From: Diphasiastrum complanatum
Lineage: Eukaryota; Streptophyta; Lycopodiopsida; Lycopodiales; Lycopodiaceae
Reading direction: 5' to 3'
Length of the DNA stretch: 64,000 nt
NCBI GenBank assembly: GCA_029204225.1
Contig: CM055097.1
Location: 66,995,459 to 67,059,458, forward strand
Shown here: one piece after another, positions 28,330-38,699 of the stretch
Layout: each line of letters opens with the position of its first letter
Position numbering within the stretch: position 1 is the stretch's first letter
Translations under genes and position numbers: made by a program
Notes under the pieces: generated by a model
Told to the model about the DNA's origin: nothing
Databases searched by the model: none
Seen by the model: only the letters and a program-made list of their open reading frames with translations

Positions 28330-30632
28330 CAAAATAAGATGAGTAAAGGGAGATATGGATAACTTCTTTGCTGCTCCTTTATCTTTACCAAACCTTCATT
28401 TTGATCTAGATTCAGGTCTCTTTGCCTTGAGACAAGTGCTCCTTCTCGGGTTCCTCCTTGATGTCTTTTTTTTTCATCATGCTCACTCCCTCTTGGTGTT
28501 GATGATGAAAACATGGATCCAACCCATGATCTTCTTCAAGACTCTCAAAGACTTTGTTTTCAAGTCTCCAAACCTGAATGTTCTCCTTCTCAATATGATC
28601 TTTCAAGTCAACAAAACAATCACCAAGATTATTTATACCAAATTTACTAGTCCACAATTGCCTACCGCTAGCAATTTGCATTACATACTTGTTGAACTTG
28701 AAACTAATGAGGCCAAACACTCTTGTATGGATATAAGTTTCCTTCAAGGATGATTCACTTACTTTATTACAAGGTTCACAATATGCCTCTTTGAAAATGA
28801 AGTCAAAATCTCTCAACTTATGAATGAAAATGTCATGCCTACTTCTAGCACATTCAAGAGTAAGTAGATATGACAACCACCTTTCATTCCATACTTTAGA
28901 ATTCAAAGGGACTTCATTACAAAACTCAGCAAATGAAGTACAAAATGTACCCCCTTTCCAGCTTTCATTTCCTTGTCCACAAAAATGAGCATTGATAGCT
29001 CCATCTTTGCTCTTGTGGCTGTCCTTGGAATAGTTGAAGATCTCGGATTTTGCTCCTCCTCTTGATCAAGCTCCTCCTTCATCTCAACCATATATTTGCC
29101 ATCTAAATAAATCAACTTCAGAGGGTGAGTAGTCTTAGTGATAGTGTTAGAGAAAGGCAACCTATGTGCTTTAGCCAAAGCACATGCTTCACAAACCCTT
29201 TCTTCCTTTTCCATGGATATTGGAAGGCCTAGAGCAAGCTCCTCCTTGCACATGACTTCCATAGACTTGGTGTTAATGTGACCAAGCCTTTTGTGCCACA
29301 AATCATTTGTGGTCACCTTGTCCTCCTTGGCTCCTATGCCAAATTAGATAGGATCTACAAAAGCATCAATCTTAAACAACCTCCCAAACCTTCTTCCTCT
29401 TGCTATGATCTTCCCATTCTTCTTGATGTTGCATATATTAGTAGAGAACTCCACAATGAAACCATGATCTAAAAGTTGTCCAACACTAAGCAAATTCTTA
29501 GTGATGCTAGGAATGAAGAGAACACCATCTATCTTAGTCTTCTTGGAAGATCCTAAGCATAAGGGAATGGATCCCACACCTTCAACTTTACATTCATGAT
29601 CAATTGTTGTAAAAATGGACTTTATAAGTCCTACATAAGGTGTGAGTTGAGAAAAATACTCCCTTTTACCCGACATGTGGGAGCTAGCCCCACTATCTAT
29701 CCACCAAGGATCCTCACCTTTGACATTTGATGATGAAAAGGTTGATGTCATGAGTGAGTCCTCATGATAACTCTCTTCCTCCTCTTGTCCAATGTTGGCT
29801 TGAATTTGAGCTTGCTTCCTCTTGAAGCATTCCGAGGCATAGTGCCCCATCTTGCTACAATAGTAGAACTTGATCTTAGATTTGTCCTTCTTGGGCTTGA
29901 CTTGTGATGATGATGATGTAGATCCTCCTTCATCTCCATCCTTTGCTTGCTCCTTTTTAAATGCTCATCCCTTGCTCTAGGCTTTGCCTTTTCTCTTGAA
30001 AAATAAGGCTTTGTCATCACCATCATTGATGGAGAGCCTCTCCATCCTTGATTTGATATGAGCCTTCCTACTCTCCTCAGCCATCAACACATTTTGAAGG
30101 TCTTCAAGTGTAGGCAAGTTTCCCATGATGGCATAGCTTTGGACAAGGTTTTTAAAATCACTACATAAGCCATTCAAAACTATTTGCACAAGCTCACTCT
30201 CTTTAATAGGTTCACCAACATAAGTAAGCTCTTTATTTAAATCTTTTACTCTCAAAAAAAATTGATGTCCACTCTCACTCTTCCCTTGGAAGCATTGAAG
30301 AACTTGATTCTTGTGGGAAAGTAATCTTGAGGTATTCTTGGACTCATAGATCTTTTTAAGAGTCTCCCAAGCCTGTTGGGCTAAGGTACATGCTCCTACT
30401 TCTTTGAGAAAATCATTTACAACATTCATTTTAATACAATGAAGTGCAACCTTGCACCTTCTCTTGTATTTAGTTGCTTCTTGTGAATGGTTTGGCTCAT
30501 TTCCTCTCCATTCACAATATCCATCAAATCTTGCATGATAAGGATGGATTCCATTCTTAAATTCCAAATTGAATAATTTGAAGAGTTCAATCTATCACTA
30601 TAATCCAAAAGATAGGCACTTATGGATGCCAT
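28330..30632 (-). pseudogene. Element C Gag-protease with integrase scraps
   Basis: Gag starts at 30632 (MASISAYLLDYSDRLNSSNY), shifts frame near 30480-30570 and continues to about 29980 (CKVALHCIKMNVVNDFLKEV). The zinc knuckle YYCSKMGHYASEC has lost its first Cys. Protease WWIDSGASSHMSG (about 29680-29710) and GVLFIPSITKNLLSVGQLL follow in an open frame, 29850-29344. The pre-integrase region LWHKRLGHINTKS and CEACALAKAHRLPFS (29316-29130) is intact. It then runs directly into EEELDQEEEQNPRSS, the linker that normally lies beyond integrase, so the integrase core was deleted. Later frames (28906-28412) contain HTRVFGLISFKFN, a decayed integrase C-terminus, and DPCFHHQHQEG. No YVDD or RNase H motif is present. 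Confidence 0.8.
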
Positions 30633-31410
30633 CTTCAATGATAGGGAGATAGATTCAATGAAACAAGATAGATTGTACAAGATATGATCACTACTAGCTA
30701 TCCCACTCTCTTTGGGACTTGAGATGAATCACTCTCTGATTTCTCAACAAGATCTAAGGTGATCTTGAGCTTGATCAATCTTCAAGATCCAAACCTAGCT
30801 CAATTTACTATAGATTTGATCAAAACTAGTCTCCTCCTTGATCTCAACTTCACAAGAAGGGTGAATCCACCTATATTGAATCAAAAGCACTTTATAGAAC
30901 ACAAATGTCTCACAAATAGAGCCTCCTAAATTCAGGTTGAATCACATGGACATATTCAATCACAAACCTATCCAAAACCGAGTAGAATAGAAACACAATT
31001 TTCACTAGTTTTGCATTTCTAGATGAAGAAATCATCAAAATACTTGATCTGAACCTAAAAGGTGTATTTTAGGAACTTAAGAAGCCTAAGAATGACCTAA
31101 TTAAGCTCTCAAATGGCTGATGTAAACTTCTAAAAAGTGGTGGCATTCAAATCCTTATGAAAATCTCTACTAGGAGACATGTACTCCAAGATTCAACTCA
31201 TAAGAACTTTCTAATTTGGTTTGGTTGAATGGAAATGGGTCAATCTCGGTTCCTGCAGCTATAACTCATCAAAACTAATTATCTTTAATCTATGCTCAAA
31301 TTTTGAGGTACAATCACTAGATTAGCAACTACTAGCAAGGGCAAACCCAGTATTGCTCAAATATAGAATCGAAGCTTGAGAAAATCAAATCTAAAGCCCA
31401 CTTTTGATTA

Positions 31411-31423
31411 GGATCTGATACCA
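31411..31423 (-). promoter_or_regulatory. Primer-binding site of element C
   Basis: TGGTATCAGATCC on the minus strand directly follows the 5' LTR, as in elements A and B. Confidence 0.87.
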
Positions 31424-32124
31424 TGACAAAATTTTACAGAAAATTCAATCCCAATCAATCTTAAAAGTAATGGAGGATGCACAAATCAAAGATCTAGATC
31501 CAAACTATGAGCTAGAATCAAGACTAGTTACCAAAACTAGCTAATTTGGCATTTAACTCCGCAATAGGCACATAGATTTGATCAAATACACTAAAGTAAA
31601 GTGCAGCAAGCTTCTCAGACTTGTAAACAACTTCAGTACCTTCCAAAGCAAGTAATTAATGCATAAAATCACTCACATCCAATAGCTAGAACTCGCCACC
31701 AAAAGACAATGTTGATAGAAGTGGAAAAACTCGATTTTTCTTTCATATTTGGATGGAGATCCCATCATACATTTATACATTTCAAGATTGGATCTGAACG
31801 TTTTAGGGCATCTCTGTACTTATCATAACCTAACCCTAAAATCTAACCTAATAGGTCATTGGATCCACTTTAATATGGGGTCAAGATCTCAAGATCCAAA
31901 AACAATGTAAAACATGCTATTTTTAGCTCCTAGAATTTCTCTAGCTTATCTAAGCACACTTTGGCCTCATTTCAAAGATGCTATCACAATGTAATATGAG
32001 GAATGAAGTCTTGGGAAAGCATCCTATGCTATTTGGCACGTGTGGCATCTATTTACATGGCCATCTTGCCAATTACAATGCATGTGACCAAAATTGGTCA
32101 AGCTAGAATTGTGAAATTTCAACA
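31424..32124 (-). repeat. 5' LTR of element C
   Basis: On its own strand it starts TGTTGAAATTTC and ends ATTTTGTCA. The plus-strand right border is TTTCAACA followed by GATCT, the target duplication. CACGTG is conserved relative to the other LTR. Confidence 0.88.
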
Positions 32125-32129
32125 GATCT

Positions 32130-33190
32130 TTCACATTAAGCATAGAAACTTGTTTATGTGATTTCATAAGTGTTAGCTTCTGATGGTTAATATTAAAAAA
32201 TAAAGCTAATTGGAATCTTATAATGGTTCAAGTTCACAATCATGGATTTTGTCATAGTGTTTTATTTAGTGTTCTGCAAATTGTTCTTTCTCTTTGAGAT
32301 CTACCAAATTCTAAACTTTAATCAGACTTTGCATGAGGACCTTGACTATTTTAAAGATAACACCTAAATTATGCATGATCACTATTGATTTTCTAGTTCT
32401 AATTAGCAGTTATGTTATCTTAGGTAGGCTGCAATCCTTCTTTTTTGCTTGTTACCAACAAATTTATATCTAAGGATAAAATGAGAATGGAACTCATATC
32501 ACAAATTCAATCTGTTCTAACTTCTTAGGCTTGTCTTGTTAGCGATGACACTTGGGAAAAAGACCTTATAGAAGAGGCCATTCACATTTGGCTTAGACTA
32601 AAGACCATTTTTTAAGAATACCTTCCCACTTAGTGTACTCTAAGTAGGTGTGTGCATCCACAGAAGTGACATAATGAGCTTACTCCTTGCATGTTGGCTT
32701 AAATTTTGTGCTCTAAAGGCCATACCAATCTTCTTTCTAATCACATCATCTACCACAACATTAGGTGTCAAAATATCTCTCTTATTCACTGTTCAATTTT
32801 GATACGGTTGTGTCCATGCGGCAGTCCTAGTGGTGATCCCTGCACGCAAGAATTGCCAATGACTACGACCCAAGGGCTTGCTTAGTGAGGTTACCAGTAT
32901 TAAAGGCAAACTATAGTACAATAGACTAGTCACTCATTAGTCTCTAATTTAAGCTGGAGTGTTGCTTGTAATAATCTTCAATGCGAAAAAAAATGGAGAG
33001 GCATTGGGAATTACGTTTTCAATCTTTACCAGCAGGTTTAACATCATGATTTGCTAAGTCCCGATCATACTCACATGATTTCAAAATTGTGCAAATGAAA
33101 TGAAGCTTTTGATAACCTAATTAATTGAGTTCTTTCAGGCAATCATTGTGACGGTTGGGGTAGGCTGGCATAATGGCACACAAGATCACA
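32130..33190. other. Intergenic, nothing recognised
   Basis: AT-rich sequence between element C and the 33-kb remnants. I see no long ORF, LTR ends or coding motif. It looks like ordinary decayed intergenic DNA. Confidence 0.4.
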
Positions 33191-33197
33191 CATTACT

Positions 33198-33790
33198 CTA
33201 ATTATGCATCTTTTCAAGGAATGCTTGTTTCTTTTGGCCCATGTTGTCGTGAATTATGCAAAGGTATTCATTCGGATTCAAGCACGACAACAACCTATTA
33301 CTGTAGTATACACTACGACAAGCATGTTGCATTTTCATGTGCTTTTCTTTCTCTTCAAGGTAGTTAAGTCTTTCAGAGACCACCTTTGTAGATTGCAATT
33401 TATCTTTCATGGATGTGCACACATCACATTTTGAGAAATCATTGTCTTGTTGCTATTTGAACCTCCTTGAAATTATTATTCCACAATCTACCCATCGTAG
33501 ACATTGACCAATAGTTGTTGTGCATGCAATTATGCCAACTGAGTCCACACCCAGCTTTCCATTGCCCACAATGTCATGTGGTGAAACAAGCATCACAATA
33601 GCCTTTCCTAGAGTAATGGATTCATCCCCACATTTATGTACCAATAAAACTTGTCTCCCAATCCAATCCCTTCGTTGAATGAAACTATCACATTCCTTTC
33701 TTTTCGATAAAATGGTTCTATTGGTATTTTTTTTTCAACATTTGCCCTTTCAAAAATCTCTTCTTCTCGAGCAGTGCTCGAGTTAGACAC
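33198..33790 (-). pseudogene. Decayed unknown protein fragments
   Basis: Minus ORFs 33790-33608, 33644-33453 and 33422-33198 follow each other in different frames. The last reads VVSERLNYLEEKEKHMKMQH, then YYSNRLLSCLNPNEYLCIIHDNMGQKK. A charged helix followed by a CIIHDNM (SIIHDKM-like) motif resembles the region before the GHTH motif in the DUF7869-type proteins I suspect at 4013-5560. The 33644 ORF has SITLGKAIVMLVSPHDIVGNGKLGVDSVG, which I do not recognise. Treat as a broken gene or transposon piece of unknown function. Confidence 0.3.
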
Positions 33791-34240
33791 ATTTTCTTAC
33801 CTTTCCTTCATGATGAGATATGTGCCAGAGCACCTCTCATTTCCATGTGCACAATTCAAGAATACCCATGTGTTAAGGGTTTGGGAACATATATCATCAA
33901 AGACTAATATGTTTTATCAATTCTCATGGATGGATAGAACTATGCAGCTAACTCGAATAGTGCTCGAGTTAGAGGCATTTTCTCAACTGTCTTGAATGAT
34001 GAGATATGTGCGAAATATCATCACCGCTAACCATCTTCTCATCCACATACATTTGAGGAATTGTGTAGCCAACTCAAGCAGTGTTCAAGTTAGACACATT
34101 TTATTGCCATTTCATGATAAGGTATTTGCTAAGTCACATGTCATTTCAATGAGCAATTGTTACTCAATAATGTGGAAGCTATTTCGAGCAATGCTCGAGT
34201 TAGACACATTTTCTTACCTTTCCTTCAGGATGAGATATGT
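33776..34240 (+). repeat. Four irregular copies of a TGCTCGAGTTAGA unit
   Basis: GTGCTCGAGTTAGACACATTTT or a variant recurs at about 33773, 33960, 34079 and 34189. Each is followed by a CATTTTCTTACC..TTC(A/G)..GATGAGATATGTGCC-like stretch. Spacing is uneven (about 110-190 bp) because some units are longer. The first and fourth copies agree best and extend into CACCTCTCATTTCCATGTGCACAA. Confidence 0.75.
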
Positions 34241-34391
34241 GCCAAAAGACCTCTCATTTCCATATGCACAATGGTCTCAAGAAAATGGCTACCAAAGTGA
34301 CTTAAAGAGACCAAATTAAAAGGATGTACGTGCATACTTCAAACCTTTGGACAAGGTTTGGAAACATTTTTAAAAATTGCATTGTCAAAAT

Positions 34392-34911
34392 ACAATCCTC
34401 ATAGATGACTCGCCTTACAAAGCTTGCATGAATGATGCAAGACATTGTTTGTTTCCACATGTATTTGATGGTTGTCACGGTCTAACTTCAGATGACATGA
34501 AAAAGCTATGGCCACTATTGGAGGCAGTGAAAATGGAACATGACATTTAATTAGTCATAGCGTTACATCGTGTTGGTCAAATGCCAACATGATGTAATAG
34601 AGAAACATGTACTATACAGATATTTGCAACCAGTGTTGAAAATATCATGGCATCAAGGACTCCCATCTCCTGTGCATGAAAACTAGGTTGAAGAAAGATC
34701 AATCAAGGGCAAATCAATTTATGAAGAGTTGTCTGCAGGTCAAGTTTTGAAACTGGAACAATGGCAAACTAGCAAGAGACAACTTTCTAGGGGAGAAGCA
34801 ATGGTATTAGCTACTGTTACTAGTTTTAAAAGGCCTACAGCTACTCATCAGCAAATTTTGGGGCATATTCATGAATTGTTGAAAAATTTGCAAAGAGAAA
34901 GATTTTTGTAA
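34392..34911 (+). pseudogene. FCP1-like HAD phosphatase C-terminal fragment
   Basis: Codons 34392-34550 read TILIDDSPYKACMNDARH, then CLFPHVFDG and KKLWPLLEAVKMEHD, and stop at TAA. An (I/L)DDSPYK motif followed by a region ending LWPxLEA is what I know from FCP1/SCP-type CTD phosphatases of the HAD superfamily, where the two Asp bind Mg2+. The N-terminal half with the catalytic DxDxT is not found just upstream. Downstream, 34690-34911 keeps an open frame, EELSAGQVLKLEQWQTSKRQ and then HQQILGHIHELLKNLQRERF, before a stop. An in-frame stop and the lack of a start suggest a pseudogene or a gene piece caught among repeats. It may have introns I cannot resolve. Confidence 0.45.
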
Positions 34912-34919
34912 ATTCATAA

Positions 34920-35439
34920 TCACTTTTTTGTCATTCACATAGCAAATTGTTTATGATACCTACTAAGACCATGATCACAATTTCATATTAAAAGGATAGA
35001 TGTTAAAGAAATTTGTTGGTGACATGAATGTGACTCTTTTGGGATTGTCATTTGTTTGGATATTTAAAATTGACATTTATAAATTGATACTATGAATAGT
35101 CTCAATTTATTTGGATTTGTCTTTTACATTGGATATTATATAGCGTTGATGAACATTGATGTACAAAAATTACATGACATTTGCAATCAAGCATCTTCAC
35201 TTAATATGGAAAGAACCAATGTGAAAGGTGCTAGGATGGTGCAAAGTTCTCTATTTCATCTTGGAGGTGACCAACTTCAAGGACGTTCTTTCATGGATAT
35301 GGTGATAGTGCATCATCATCAATTTTATTGGATGATTTTCATACTTTTGTACATGCAAATGAAGTATTTATGAAGCCATAATTAGCCTTTGAAATTATGC
35401 ATAGTTTGTCATAATTTAATCAAGCTATTTGTTAAGGCG
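34920..35439. other. Intergenic with one short ORF
   Basis: The plus ORF 35092-35373 (93 codons, LMNIDVQKLHDICNQASSLN) has no motif that I know and ends in aromatic low-complexity sequence. Otherwise AT-rich non-coding DNA. Confidence 0.3.
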
Positions 35440-36114
35440 TGTGAGAAAAATTGCAAAGTATAGTTTGATTACGGCCAAATTTCATGTACCTCATGTCATT
35501 CCACATGTGTGGAGCCTATTCCCATATGTGAGCATATGCATAGAGTAGCTTGTGCATAATCCCAAGAGCCCTTAGGCAAGTAGTCAAGTTTTTCAAATTA
35601 GAACGCATTTTTCTCAATTTTATATTTTTTTTCAAGAGGTGCGATTTGATTGGATGGCCATACATTTGTATGAGACTTTAGGAGGAACCAAAGGACAAAT
35701 CAATGTATTTTTCCACGTGTGAAATAGGTCTGGTTATTCCAAGCCTCATACTTTTGTATATACTCCAATTTGGAACTCATTTGGCAAGAACTATTTGAAG
35801 AGATCTTGAGGATTCTACATCAATGCTTCTTGTATATCTCCCTCTTTGCATGCATTTTGGTGAATTCAATGTTTTGATTAGTGTTAGAATAGAACTTTGC
35901 TCTCTGGTTTGTGTCCATACAACTGGATCAGCTTGTCACCCGTTTGAAGTCTCTTTGATCATTTACACTTTGTTTTAGATTGCTCTTGCTTACATATCAA
36001 GATAGGATCAATTCTAGCTTGCATTTGGTGATAGAATTGTTGATCGTAATGCAACCAATCACTCTTGTGGATTGATTGAATCCATTTATGGTCCTGATTG
36101 TACATTATTTTACA
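35440..36114 (+). repeat. Solo copia LTR related to element A
   Basis: It starts TGTGAGAAAAATTGC and ends CATTATTTTACA. The last 70 bases, with CCAATCACTCTTGTGGAT and CCATTTATGGTCCTGA, align with the end of A's 5' LTR (15106-15169). No primer-binding site follows (GCCTGATG), no partner LTR is present and no 5-bp duplication is seen. It is best explained as an old solo or truncated LTR. Confidence 0.6.
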
Positions 36115-36289
36115 GCCTGATGTTTATTATCAGTGTAAGGATCACCGCTAGCTAGTAATTGTCGCAGTCTATAAAAAGGTCCTTTGTATTTCTGCAATCA
36201 TTCTTTGTGAAGAAATCTTGTTCATTTCTATGGACGCTATCACAATCAAAGTTGTAATGGATTTTAATTTTCACGGTTGAAATTAGATC

Positions 36290-36410
36290 ACGACTTGGAT
36301 TGAAATAGACACATGATCGAAAATAAGTGATGGATCGAAATAGATACTAGATCAAAATAAGTGTTGGATCAAAATAGACATAGGATCGAAATAGGTGTGG
36401 TCAAATTTTG
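36290..36410. repeat. Short imperfect tandem repeat of GGATCGAAATAG
   Basis: GATCGAAATA, GGATCAAAATA and similar phrases recur about every 17-23 bases between 36295 and 36400, six or so times. Upstream at about 36171 is a TATAAAAAGG box that could belong to a decayed LTR promoter. Confidence 0.6.
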
Positions 36411-36414
36411 TTTC

Positions 36415-38160
36415 TAAGGATCAAAATATACTTTAACCCATCAATCCAAGTCCAAGCCAAATTTGAAATAGATTACGATTCTCAGAGTCGAAGTAGATAT
36501 CGACCCAAATTGTGTAAAAGCTTGTGTATTTTCTGTAAACTATGTATGTCGGATTTCTTGGAATTCTACAAATTGTGTCAATTGCCTTGTAATTTTACAA
36601 ATTGTGAGACATAAAGTGCATTTGGATACTTGACAAGTCCTCATTAAAAATAGAATTAGGTAGGAATTCTAAAATCTTTAAGTTTTCTAATGTTTCTCTT
36701 TTATTTGATTGGCAAGGTGCCAAAGATAGAAATAAAAATATTCTCCCCAAGCAATTAAGAACACATTTTAAAAGCCAAGACAACAAAAGAAAGAAATGAA
36801 AAAATAAAACACTAGAAAAACATTGGCATGAGAAGTGAGGAGGTGGCTGAAGAGAATAAAGTAGAAACATATATTTTAGATGGTGCTAATGATCAACTAT
36901 GTTTATGCACCATTGAAAGAAAAGATGCCAAAAAAAATACACTGATATTCATTCATTTACGCAAGACATTTTAGAATGCAAAATCTCTCCTATTTGGAGA
37001 GTTGTTGTAGTCCACTCTAGTTGGCAATCCCAGACATTCTTGCTTGATGTGTGCAATGCTAGAATAAATAATATCTTTTGGTAATTTTGAATTAGCATAT
37101 ATAACCCTACTTGCTTATATATTATATTTTTATCATAGATTTTCCTTTATTTTTTTTTATTTCTGGATTAATTTACATAAAGTGAATTTATCTAAGTTAT
37201 TTTATTCAAATTTTTATATTACAAACCAACAATCATAAATCAAAGGGAGGCTCTACAATGAAGTTGACTACATAGTCATAGATTATTATTCACTTGATCG
37301 ATGTTGCATTAGACAAGTTACGTAAAAGAATTTAAAAAAAAAAAATTAAAAATCCGAAAATTTTAAATTTCAGTTCTTTCCAATTTCTTGAATTATCTAT
37401 GAAACATACTAAAGTTGTTGAATTGACCATATTGAAGTCAATTTCAGTCAGGTTTTAGTCATTTGTACTTCACTAATAGTTAATCGAGATGGCCAAAAAA
37501 ACTGCAAATCATGCTGCAAATCCAGGTGCATCATTGATGGTGCAATGGTTCGCCCACGCCAACGAGATAAAACTATAAATATTGTCATTATTAAAGAATC
37601 TGGATTACTTGGAGAACGAAGTTATGATAGAGCTATTTCGATTGTGTTGATTAAGAGTATCAGTGTAGGAGTCTTAGACTACCCTAAAGAGAGATTGCAA
37701 AAGACAATTAGGCGTCTGACACAACCGTGCAATTCTTTGATACAAATATTCTGATATAAAGAAATGTAAGAACTATTAGACATCAAAGATAACCATAATT
37801 TCTTCGTTTATGATACTTGCGGAAGAAGAGTGAGGGTTAATTAACATTCAACAGAATGCAGTGAGATCAAACAATAGTGTATATTAATGCTGTAATAACA
37901 ATGATCAAATCACAATACAATTGTGCTGATAAGCGCGTGATCCTACTTACAAAAACGAATTAATTGCTATAGTCCTGAGTATTTTCTGTCTCTCTATATT
38001 CTCTAACTCTAAGTTAGATACTGTGAAGACCAAATTTGGTCGTAAGATCTTTGTTGGAGAATGTTCATGCATCATATTTATCTACAACACTCATTTACTT
38101 ATATAGTTGTTGAACGATCTTGTGTTATTTTAACTTTACAATTACAAGATCATCAACAAC
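36415..38160. other. Intergenic, decayed LTR-like sequence
   Basis: No gene recognised. Around 37770-37960, phrases such as AAAGATAACCATAA and GTGAGATCAAACAATAG vaguely resemble the LTRs at 1138-3786, but I could not define ends. The short plus ORF 37545-37754 has no known motif. Confidence 0.35.
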
Positions 38161-38164
38161 TGTT

Positions 38165-38636
38165 TCACTGATCGATTAGAACAGGTTTTATTGGAGCGTG
38201 AAGACATAGACAGTCTATTCTTGAAATCCTATGTAAATCTACAAAGTGTCGTATTTTTCGTGTTTTTTGAAAAAAAATGTCGCATTTTTTAAAGTGCCCG
38301 GAATGGCCCAAAAGTGAAGTAGAAGACTGTGTTGGGTTTTTTGCATTTTTCGCTTGTTGAAGTTTGCGAGTAAAAATACGAACTGTTGCAACAAATAGTT
38401 CAAATATGTAGATTTTTGAAAAATAGTTCACGCTTGTCGAGCTACAGTCTGCACACTCGACTTGCCCGCGACGATTGGTTTTGCCACAACGTCCTATCTT
38501 CAGCATTTGTCAGTCACTTCTAATATTCATGTCCTTGACCATATTATTGTGATGCATGTACAAGATAGACCTCATGTTTAAATGACCTAATCTTTGATGC
38601 CAAACATGAGCATCAAAATTACTCGCAAAAAGTGCT
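38165..38636 (-). pseudogene. copia pre-integrase remnant
   Basis: The minus strand at 38636-38568 encodes AHVWHQRLGHLNMRSILYM, the histidine half of the copia GAG-pre-integrase zinc region (WHxRLGH). The following minus ORF 38506-38165 contains CADCSSTSVNYFSK, a possible eroded cysteine half. No intact frame, LTR or primer site could be tied to it. It is a small relic. Confidence 0.6.
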
Positions 38637-38699
38637 TAATCTTGGCTCAAGATATACAAATTTTCTTCTCTGTGCAAAGAGGATTTCATTAGAATTCTT

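Larger units (their letters stand above)
27110..32124 (-). mobile_element. Copia element C, non-autonomous
   Basis: A 5,015-bp minus-strand element with LTRs of 696 bp (27110-27805) and 701 bp (31424-32124). GATCT is duplicated at both borders (27105-27109 and 32125-32129), so it is a bona fide insertion. The primer site TGGTATCAGATCC adjoins the 5' LTR, and a GAGGAGAAG purine tract adjoins the 3' LTR. The 3.6-kb internal region encodes Gag, protease, the pre-integrase zinc region and scraps of integrase, but no reverse transcriptase or RNase H. I count about 36 LTR differences, near 5%, so it is older than B. Movement would have required enzymes supplied in trans. Confidence 0.9.

Noticed and set aside
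28015-28753. Plus-strand ORFs at 27935-28753
   Set aside because: They are complements of element C's decayed pol, whose minus strand keeps recognisable copia motifs.
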